NCBI RefSeq assembly: GCF_009931655.1
Contig: NZ_CP047984.1
Span: 3,799,001 to 3,863,000 of the forward strand
Length of the DNA: 64,000 nt
DNA from: Pontibacter russatus
GTDB lineage: Bacteria; Bacteroidota; Bacteroidia; Cytophagales; Hymenobacteraceae
Direction: 5' to 3'
Position 1 is the first letter of the stretch, and each line of letters begins with the position of its first letter. Made by a program: the position numbers and the translations under genes. The notes under the pieces were generated by a model. That model did not search any database. It was not told the DNA's origin and worked only from the letters and a program-made list of their open reading frames with translations. Shown here in pieces: positions 57,400 through 64,000 of this stretch.

Positions 57400-58188
57400 A
57401 TGGATTTAGGGCTGAAAGATAAAGTAGTCATCGTGTCGGGAGGTGCAAAGGGCATCGGCAAAGGCATTGGGCAGGTGCTCGCCGCCGAAGGAGCCATCCC
57501 CGTCATTATCGGAAGAGATGAGCAGGACAATGCCGGTGCAGTGGCCGAAATCGAAGCGGCGGGAGGACGGGCTTTCCAGGTGGCGGCAGAGCTGTCACGG
57601 CCGGAGGAATGCGATAAGGCTGTACAGGCGGTGGTGAAGCAGTTTGGTCGAATAGAAGGATTGGTCAACAACGCGGGCTACAACGATGGCGTGGGGCTGG
57701 AGAACGGCAGCTACGAAAAGTTCATGGCCTCGCTGCACAACAACCTGGTGCATTATTACCTGCTGGCGCACTACGCGCTGCCTTACCTGAAAGCATCCAA
57801 AGGGGCCATCGTCAACATCAGCTCCAAGACGGCGGAAACCGGGCAGGGCGGCACCTCGGCCTACGCGGCGGCTAACGGCGGGCGCAACGCGCTGACGCGG
57901 GAGTGGGCCGTGGAACTGGCCAAGTACAGCATCCGGGTGAACGCCATTATCGTGGCCGAGAGCTGGACGCCCGCCTACGACAAATGGATACGGACACTAG
58001 CAAATCCGGAGGAAAAACTGCAGGAAATCACCGCGCGCATTCCGCTGGAGCACCGGATGACCACCCCCGAGGAGATTGCCAACACCGCGGCCTTCCTGCT
58101 CTCCGAAAGGTCCAGCCATACCACCGGGCAATTGATTCATGTGGACGGCGGCTACGTGCATTTAGACAGGGCCATGGCGAACGCGTAG
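57400..58188 (+). CDS. SDR family L-fucose dehydrogenase candidate with YxxxN active site
   Basis: 262 residues, 13 bases after fuconolactonase. The Rossmann loop GGAKGIGKG and NNAG are normal, and Ser141/Ser142 and Y155 are in place. The expected catalytic lysine four residues after the tyrosine is asparagine (Y155-AAA-N159, in SAYAAANGGRNALT). From memory, relatives in Bacteroidota share this, so it is a family trait. Position implies oxidation of L-fucose to fuconolactone; the Asn change leaves this uncertain. Confidence 0.8.
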   Translation: MDLGLKDKVVIVSGGAKGIGKGIGQVLAAEGAIPVIIGRDEQDNAGAVAEIEAAGGRAFQVAAELSRPEECDKAVQAVVKQFGRIEGLVNNAGYNDGVGLENGSYEKFMASLHNNLVHYYLLAHYALPYLKASKGAIVNISSKTAETGQGGTSAYAAANGGRNALTREWAVELAKYSIRVNAIIVAESWTPAYDKWIRTLANPEEKLQEITARIPLEHRMTTPEEIANTAAFLLSERSSHTTGQLIHVDGGYVHLDRAMANA

Positions 58189-58322
58189 GCCATATATAAG
58201 TACCAAACAAAATCAACCGGCACGCTCCATAGAAGTCTCTTCTATTTAAGGCATTGATAAATAACGATATATGATACAAAAGTCTTGCGCCTTGCTACCT
58301 GTTACCTGTGTCCTTTTTTAAC

Positions 58323-59342
58323 ATGAAAACACTCGTGTGTACCACACCCGGCAAGCTTGACTATGCGGAGGGGGAGAAGCCGGAACTGGCAAAAGGCCGG
58401 GCCATCATCAGAATGAAGCGCATCGGCATCTGCGGCACAGACCTGCATGCTTTTGAGGGCACGCAGCCTTATTTTTCCTATCCGCGCATTCTGGGGCATG
58501 AGCTGGCCGGGGAGTTGGTTGACTTCGATGACGCACCCGGTTTTCAGGCTGGAGAGGCCGTTACGTTTGTCCCCTACTTTAGCTGTGGCCACTGCATTGC
58601 CTGCCGCACCGGTAAGCCTAACTGCTGCGCCAGCATCCAGGTGTGCGGCGTGCATATAGACGGCGGAATGGTAGAGTTTCTTTCGGTTCCTTCCGCCGCC
58701 CTTGTCCATGGCGAAGGGCTGAGCTACGACGCCCTGGCCCTGGTGGAGCCGCTGGCAATCGGGGCGCATGGCGTGAGGCGCGCAGCCGTGCAGGCGGGCG
58801 AATTTGTGCTGGTGGTCGGGGCGGGTCCCATTGGCCTGGGCACGATGGAGTTTGCCCGTATCGCCGGAGCCCACGTGATAGCCCTGGATATAAACGAGGC
58901 GCGCCTGGAATTCTGTAAAGAGAAATTGGACATTCCGCATACTGTTCACGCAGGCGCTGCCGATGTGGAGGCGCAACTGCAGCGCATCACGCAGGGGGAT
59001 ATGCCAACCGTCGTGATAGACGCTACCGGCAACCAGAAGGCTATCAACAACGCATTCCGGTATATGGCGCACGGCGCGCGCTATGTGCTGATAGGCTTGC
59101 AGAAAGGCGACATCTGCTTCAGCCATCCCGAGTTCCACAAGCGCGAGGCCACTTTGATGAGCAGCCGCAACGCCACCCGCGCTGATTTTGAGCATGTAAT
59201 ATCCTCCATGAAAAAGGGATTGATTGACCCCACCACCTATATCACCCACCGGGTTATGTTTGATGACGTGGCCCGGGAGTTTGAGGGCTGGCTGAGCCCC
59301 GAATCAGGTGTTATCAAAGTGATAGTGGAAGTGGGTAGTTAG
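58323..59342 (+). CDS. Zinc-dependent alcohol dehydrogenase family protein
   Basis: 339 residues from the ATG at 58323 (a GTG at 58308 is poorer). Medium-chain dehydrogenase: catalytic zinc ligands C37, H59, E60; structural zinc C88, C91, C94, C102 in SCGHCIACRTGKPNCC; NAD loop GAGPIGLG. In this locus it could oxidise L-fucose or another deoxy sugar, backing up the SDR with the altered active site. 135 bases separate it from the SDR gene. Confidence 0.88.
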   Translation: MKTLVCTTPGKLDYAEGEKPELAKGRAIIRMKRIGICGTDLHAFEGTQPYFSYPRILGHELAGELVDFDDAPGFQAGEAVTFVPYFSCGHCIACRTGKPNCCASIQVCGVHIDGGMVEFLSVPSAALVHGEGLSYDALALVEPLAIGAHGVRRAAVQAGEFVLVVGAGPIGLGTMEFARIAGAHVIALDINEARLEFCKEKLDIPHTVHAGAADVEAQLQRITQGDMPTVVIDATGNQKAINNAFRYMAHGARYVLIGLQKGDICFSHPEFHKREATLMSSRNATRADFEHVISSMKKGLIDPTTYITHRVMFDDVAREFEGWLSPESGVIKVIVEVGS

Positions 59343-59460
59343 GAGTATGAAGAGCGGAGTGTATTTAGGGCTGCCTGCTGCATCTTTGCCTTCACTTTTT
59401 TGTTATAGAGGCTGCAGATGTCTTTGCAGCAATCAGTAGCTATAGATTAATCTTTTGAAA

Positions 59461-61113
59461 ATGATAAGTAAAATTTTAAAGGTGCATCCGCAGGATAACG
59501 TGGTGGTGGCCTTAGCGGACCTGGAAGCAGGGGAGGCCGTGGTTTATGGGGAAGAAAGTTACCTGTTGAAAAGTGCTGTCCCTGCCAAACACAAGTTTGC
59601 CACCGTGGATTTGCCGAAGGGAGCGGAGGTAACCATGTACGGCGTGCTGGTGGGTAAAACGGAGACGGACGTGCCCGCAGGTTCCCTGCTCACGACGGCC
59701 AACCTCAAACACGCTGCGCAGGACTTCACCACCGGCGAGCGCAAAACAGCCTGGCAGCGGCCGGACGTTTCGAAATGGGAGCAGATGACCTTCAACGGCT
59801 TCCACCGCGCGGACGGCAGCGTCGGGACGGCGAATTACTGGCTGGTGGTGCCGATGGTGTTCTGCGAGAACCGCAACCTGGATGTGCTGGAGGAAGCGCT
59901 GGTGAATGACCTCGGCTACGGCCGCAACAAGCGCTACCAACTGCAGGCGCGGCAACTCATCGAGCTCTATAAAACCGGCAAAAGCGTGGAGGAAATCCTG
60001 CAGGCCGATATAAACCTCATCAACCCGCAGCAGGCCTCGCACCGCCTGTTCCCGAACGTGGACGGCATCAAGTTCCTGACCCACGCGGGCGGCTGCGGCG
60101 GCACGCGCCAGGATGCGCAGGCTCTGTGTGCCCTGCTGGCGGGCTATATCACGCACCCCAATGTGGCCGGCGCCACCGTGCTGAGTCTGGGCTGCCAGCA
60201 TGCCCAGGTGGCCATGCTGCAGGAGGAAATCAGCAAGCGCGCGCCTGTGCTCGGCAAACCTTTTTACGTGCTGGAGCAGCAGGAAATTGGGTTTGAGACA
60301 GACATGCTCTCCGAGGCCCTTAAAAAAACATTCGCCGGGCTGATGCAGGCGAACGGGAACGTGCGACGTCCCGCCCCGCTCAGCAAACTGTGCCTTGGCC
60401 TGGAGTGCGGCGGCTCGGACGGTTTCTCGGGCATTTCGGCAAACCCGGCCATCGGCTACACCTCCGATTTGGTGGTTGCCCTGGGCGGCTCGGTCATCCT
60501 GTCGGAGTTTCCGGAGTTGTGCGGCGTAGAGCAGAATCTGAGCGACCGCTGCGTGAACGTGGAAGACGCGGAGCGCTTTTCTTACCTCATGCGCACCTAC
60601 AACGATCGGGCCCATGCCGTGGGCTCCGGCTTCGATATGAACCCATCTCCCGGCAACATCAAAGACGGCTTGATTACGGATGCCATCAAATCGGCGGGGG
60701 CGGCCAAAAAAGGAGGCACTTCGCCGGTGACGGCGGTGCTGGATTACCCTGAGAAAGTGACCAGACCGGGCCTGAACCTGCTTTGTACGCCCGGCAACGA
60801 TGTGGAATCCACCACAGCCGAAGTGGCATCGGGCGCTAACATCGTGCTCTTCACCACCGGTCTGGGCACCCCAACCGGCAATCCCATTGCCCCCGTTATC
60901 AAGATTGCCACCAACACAAAGCTCTACCACAAGATGCGCGACATTATCGACATCAACACCGGCACCATCACCGAGGGCGAGGAAACGATAGAGCAGGCGG
61001 GAGCGCGCATCCTCGACTATATCATCCGGGTAGCCAGCGGCGAAGAGGAAGTAGCTGCCGTGCGCCACGGGCAGGACGACTTTATCCCCTGGAAAAGGGG
61101 TGTTTCGCTTTAA
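59461..61113 (+). CDS. UxaA-family dehydratase (candidate L-fuconate dehydratase)
   Basis: 550 residues from the ATG at 59461 (a TTG 6 bases earlier is possible). N-terminal SAF-like domain (about 1-100), then the altronate/galactarate dehydratase domain with THAGGCGGTRQDAQALC, LGCQHAQV, GLECGGSDGFSGISANPAIG and TTGLGTPTGNPIAPV. The family dehydrates sugar acids using an iron-type metal. In this operon the missing step is L-fuconate to 2-keto-3-deoxy-L-fuconate, usually done by an enolase-superfamily enzyme. Altronate dehydratase for the uronate block at 35-44 kb is the alternative. Confidence 0.85.
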   Translation: MISKILKVHPQDNVVVALADLEAGEAVVYGEESYLLKSAVPAKHKFATVDLPKGAEVTMYGVLVGKTETDVPAGSLLTTANLKHAAQDFTTGERKTAWQRPDVSKWEQMTFNGFHRADGSVGTANYWLVVPMVFCENRNLDVLEEALVNDLGYGRNKRYQLQARQLIELYKTGKSVEEILQADINLINPQQASHRLFPNVDGIKFLTHAGGCGGTRQDAQALCALLAGYITHPNVAGATVLSLGCQHAQVAMLQEEISKRAPVLGKPFYVLEQQEIGFETDMLSEALKKTFAGLMQANGNVRRPAPLSKLCLGLECGGSDGFSGISANPAIGYTSDLVVALGGSVILSEFPELCGVEQNLSDRCVNVEDAERFSYLMRTYNDRAHAVGSGFDMNPSPGNIKDGLITDAIKSAGAAKKGGTSPVTAVLDYPEKVTRPGLNLLCTPGNDVESTTAEVASGANIVLFTTGLGTPTGNPIAPVIKIATNTKLYHKMRDIIDINTGTITEGEETIEQAGARILDYIIRVASGEEEVAAVRHGQDDFIPWKRGVSL

Positions 61114-61146
61114 AATCATTGCGATAGTTAGCTCCAATAGAATAGA

Positions 61147-61599
61147 ATGAAGAAATGCCTTTTATTACTCCTTTTAACATCTTCCTGTGATTTTGCTACA
61201 CATGACTCACGTCTGTCATTAGATGAATCTAAGGCTATGTCTTATGTGCTTGTAAATTATAAGGAAAGCGGCTATTACAAGATTAGTATTGGTGAAGATA
61301 AAAGTTATACTATTGAGTACTATTGTAACGATAGTGTGAAAAATATAAATGGGTTTCTCGATTCATCAGAAAGCAAAAGTTTAAAAAAGATGGTCGGTAG
61401 CATCGCCTTTGATACTACAGTTAAAATTGTGAAACTCCACCACAGTCATGAGGAATTCAGTGAATTCGACTTGCAGTTAAAGGATGGTAGAATAATTAGC
61501 GATGTGTACATTAATGAGGGGAGAGAAGGCTTAAAAGAGCTTTTGCATACAATTACTATGGAAAGAATTGGATGTGAAAAACTAAAAGAACTACAGTAG
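61147..61599 (+). CDS. Small AT-rich lipoprotein of unknown function
   Basis: 150 residues with a lipobox (LLLLLLTSSC, Cys14). Codon use is AT-rich unlike its neighbours. No domain recognised; the mature part has mixed beta-strand and helix character (YYKISIGEDKSYTIEYY, SEFDLQLKDGRIISDVYI). It follows the UxaA gene by 33 bases on the same strand but probably is not functionally tied to it. Confidence 0.65.
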   Translation: MKKCLLLLLLTSSCDFATHDSRLSLDESKAMSYVLVNYKESGYYKISIGEDKSYTIEYYCNDSVKNINGFLDSSESKSLKKMVGSIAFDTTVKIVKLHHSHEEFSEFDLQLKDGRIISDVYINEGREGLKELLHTITMERIGCEKLKELQ

Positions 61600-62031
61600 C
61601 TAACACGGCACAGGCCCCATTCTCGGCTACGCCTCGTTCGCATGTACTAAACGGTTAATTTATATAACACGAAGCTCTATCAGGTGATCAGAAACCAAGC
61701 AGTATAGAACCTGTTGATCACGAGGTGTATGCCCCGCTCTAAGGCGGCATATATGGGATCAGAGGTGTTTTGTTAAAACTGTTAATTAAACACTAATTAT
61801 TCAGCTTTGTTCCTTATATTGCTTTGTAGTATATGGTGATAGCAGGGCACCCGGTATCTGTTAAGCTTTGCTTAAAGGCATATAATCCAGAGCGAAGCCA
61901 TATATAAATCGCAGGGGCACGAGCCGCATGGAGGTAAAGCTATATATAGAGCGCATCTTCCCGGCCTGTTGTCCCTATATAGCATCGTACCAACTCAGTA
62001 TCCTATAAAACTCTTTCTTAGATAACTCTTC
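61600..62031. other. Gene-free region before the second PVC-type dehydrogenase gene
   Basis: About 430 bases, AT-rich with TATATA runs at 61748, 61901 and 61940. It must carry the promoter of the downstream gene, but no box was convincing. Confidence 0.5.
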
Positions 62032-64000
62032 ATGAAAAAGGCTGTTTTAGCAACCCTGAAAAGCAACCGAAAGTCGCTCTGGCTGGCCGCTTTAGTTCCG
62101 GGCATCATCCTGTCGGGGTGCAAAGAATCGGAACCTGTAGACACGCGGATAGAGACCATGGCGCCCGAGCAGGCCGCCCAGCAGGCTGCCTCCATCGAGA
62201 GCACCGTTACCCCCGAACTCGCCGATGGCCTGACACTCCGCCTGTGGGGCGTGGATTCGCTGGTGGCAGACCCGATTGCGATAGACATGGACGACCAGGG
62301 CAGGCTGTACTATACCCGGACCAACCGGCAGAAGAACTCGGAGTTCGACATACGGGGGCACCAGGATTGGGAAATCGGGTCGATACAACTGCAGACCGTG
62401 GAAGACAAGCGGAAATTTCTGCACAAGGTGCTCTCGCCCGAAAACAGCAAGCAAAACGAGTGGCTGGCCGACCTGAACAAGGACGGCTCGCACGACTGGC
62501 GGGACATGACGGTGGAGAAGGAGCACGTTTATCGCATCGAGGACACCTCGGGGGACGGCATAGCTGACAAATCGCAACTGGTGGTGGAGGACTTCAACGA
62601 TGAGGTGACCGATGTAGCCGGGGCCGTGATGGCCTATGGCGACGACCTTTTTGTGGGCGTGGCGCCCGACCTGTGGCGGATAAAGGATGAGAACGGAGAC
62701 GGCGTGGCGGATAAGAAAACGTCCATCTCCCATGGCTACGGCATCCACGTCGGGTTTGGCGGCCACGGCATGTCAGGCCTTGAAATGGGCCCCGACGGCA
62801 AAGTTTACTGGGGCATCGGCGACATCGGCTTCAACGGCACAGGCCCGGACGGGCAGAAGTGGGAACATCCGAACAGCGGCGTCATCGTGCGCGCGAACCC
62901 CGACGGCAGCGACTTTGAGGTATTTGCCCACGGCCTCCGCAACACCCACGAGTTTGTTTTTGACGAGTACGGCAACCTCATCAGCGAGGACAACGACGGC
63001 GACCACCCGGGAGAGAAAGAGCGCCTGGTGTACGTGGTGAACGGCTCCGACACTGGCTGGCGCACCAACTGGCAGTTCGGCAAATACCGCGACCCGGACA
63101 ATAACACCTATAAAGTGTGGATGGATGAGCAAATGTACAAACCACGCTTTGAGGGGCAGGCAGCCTATATAACGCCGGCCATTGCCAACTACGTGAGCGG
63201 TCCTGCCGGCATGCTCTATAATCCCGGCACCGCCCTCAGCCCGAAGTACAAAAACACCTTTTTCATTGCCGAGTTTGTGGGCAATCCCGCGCAGTCAGGC
63301 ATCCACGCGTTTAAGCTTAAGCCGAAGGGCGCTTCCTTTGAACTGGGGGAAACGGAGAAAATCATGAGTGGCGTGCTGGCCACCGGTATCGACTTTGGTC
63401 CCGACGGTGCCATGTATGTGGCCGACTGGATTGACGGCTGGAACACGAAGAACCACGGCCGCATCTGGAAAATGGACGATGCGGACGGAGCTGCCTGGGC
63501 CGAGCGCCAGCAGACACAGAAATACCTGGCCGAGGATTTTACAAAGCGAGAAGACAACGAGCTGGGCGAATTGCTGAAGAACCCGGACATGCGCGTACGC
63601 CAGAAAGCCCAGTTTGAGCTAGCGAAACGCGGCTCCGACGGTGCCGACGTTTTCAAGGAGAGCATCAACCAGACAGCGCACCAACTAGCCCGCGTGCACG
63701 GCATCTGGGGTATCAGCCAGTTGGCCCGCGAGGACAAAGAATATGCAAAACTCCTGCTGCCCCTGCTGAAAGACAAGGACCCTGAGATACGGGCACAGGC
63801 CGCCAAATGGCTGGGCGACGTGCGCTATGCGGAGGCAGGAGCGGCCTTGGTGCCGCTCCTGAAAGACCCGAACAGCCGTGCCCGTTTCTTCGCCGCAGAG
63901 GCGCTGGGGCGCATCGCCTACCAGCCCGCTGTGCAACCAATCATCGAATTGCTGAAGGCCAACAACGACGAGGACGCTTATATACGCCACGCCGGTAGCC
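62032..64000 (+). CDS. PVC-type dehydrogenase lipoprotein with HEAT repeats (3' end outside window)
   Basis: Open frame from ATG 62032 to the window end, 656 codons visible, no stop. A lipobox near residue 27 (PGIILSGC) follows a basic N-terminus. The beta-propeller region has Asp-rich loops (EDTSGDGIADK, DENGDGVADKK), RANPDGSDFEVFAHGLRNTHEF and GVLATGIDFGPDGAMYVADW, close to the protein at 13861-16974. HEAT-like repeats start near residue 510 (RQKAQFELAKRG, PLLKDKDPEIRAQAAKWLG). A C-terminal CxxCH cytochrome domain is expected beyond the window but not seen. It is the second member of this family here and again next to sugar catabolism genes. Confidence 0.85.
   Translation, partial: MKKAVLATLKSNRKSLWLAALVPGIILSGCKESEPVDTRIETMAPEQAAQQAASIESTVTPELADGLTLRLWGVDSLVADPIAIDMDDQGRLYYTRTNRQKNSEFDIRGHQDWEIGSIQLQTVEDKRKFLHKVLSPENSKQNEWLADLNKDGSHDWRDMTVEKEHVYRIEDTSGDGIADKSQLVVEDFNDEVTDVAGAVMAYGDDLFVGVAPDLWRIKDENGDGVADKKTSISHGYGIHVGFGGHGMSGLEMGPDGKVYWGIGDIGFNGTGPDGQKWEHPNSGVIVRANPDGSDFEVFAHGLRNTHEFVFDEYGNLISEDNDGDHPGEKERLVYVVNGSDTGWRTNWQFGKYRDPDNNTYKVWMDEQMYKPRFEGQAAYITPAIANYVSGPAGMLYNPGTALSPKYKNTFFIAEFVGNPAQSGIHAFKLKPKGASFELGETEKIMSGVLATGIDFGPDGAMYVADWIDGWNTKNHGRIWKMDDADGAAWAERQQTQKYLAEDFTKREDNELGELLKNPDMRVRQKAQFELAKRGSDGADVFKESINQTAHQLARVHGIWGISQLAREDKEYAKLLLPLLKDKDPEIRAQAAKWLGDVRYAEAGAALVPLLKDPNSRARFFAAEALGRIAYQPAVQPIIELLKANNDEDAYIRHAGS

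Overview
The window is chromosomal DNA of a Bacteroidota bacterium, most likely Cytophagales. This is inferred from protein families (PorQ and PorE-like type IX secretion components, DUF6702, PVC-type dehydrogenase lipoproteins, DUF1080 proteins), from the lack of Shine-Dalgarno sites, and from a few TAnnTTTG promoter boxes. A Pontibacter-like genus is a guess. The DNA is GC-rich but TATATA/ATATAT runs sit in nearly every intergenic gap. No rRNA, tRNA or CRISPR array was seen.

Layout. 1-5.6 kb: 3' part of a GH3-family gene, a four-helix-bundle gene between inverted low-complexity repeats, dxr, rseP, a LysM protein and a DUF6702 protein. 5.6-13.4 kb: a MITE-like element, an OmpA/PD40 outer-membrane protein, lon, porQ and hslU. 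13.4-18.4 kb: a large c-type cytochrome dehydrogenase lipoprotein with a Tat-exported sugar isomerase-like protein, a 58-bp perfect palindrome and a second MITE copy. 18.5-23.6 kb: an SDR gene and an acetate module (DUF4212 subunit, Na+/solute symporter, acs). 23.6-25.6 kb: an AT-rich island with a HEPN-like gene and a MntA/HepT toxin-antitoxin pair. 25.6-34.9 kb: housekeeping genes (trmN6, rnhA, marC, a class V aminotransferase, aroQ, xerD, a three-gene transhydrogenase, a TetR regulator).

35-44.2 kb is a hexuronate catabolic block on the minus strand: kduI, kduD, a LacI regulator, uxaB, kdgK, eda and a DctPQM TRAP transporter. It takes 5-keto-4-deoxyuronate and tagaturonate toward 2-keto-3-deoxygluconate and pyruvate. 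A LacI-type operator half-palindrome lies just upstream of kduI.

45.4-61.1 kb is an L-fucose locus: a secreted GH29 fucosidase, a Tat-exported Gfo/Idh/MocA oxidoreductase (broken by a one-base deletion in a G-run), a HEAT-DUF1080-DUF1080 protein, an AraC regulator, FucP, a mutarotase, and a non-phosphorylating pathway (fucose dehydrogenase, fuconolactonase, a UxaA-family candidate fuconate dehydratase, keto-deoxy-fuconate dehydrogenase, FAH-family hydrolase). The window ends inside a second PVC-type dehydrogenase lipoprotein gene.

The least explained parts are the two-copy MITE-like element, the families of degenerate inverted repeats bracketing single genes, the HEPN/MntA-HepT island, the SDR whose catalytic lysine is asparagine, and the periplasmic keto-glycoside module inside the fucose locus.
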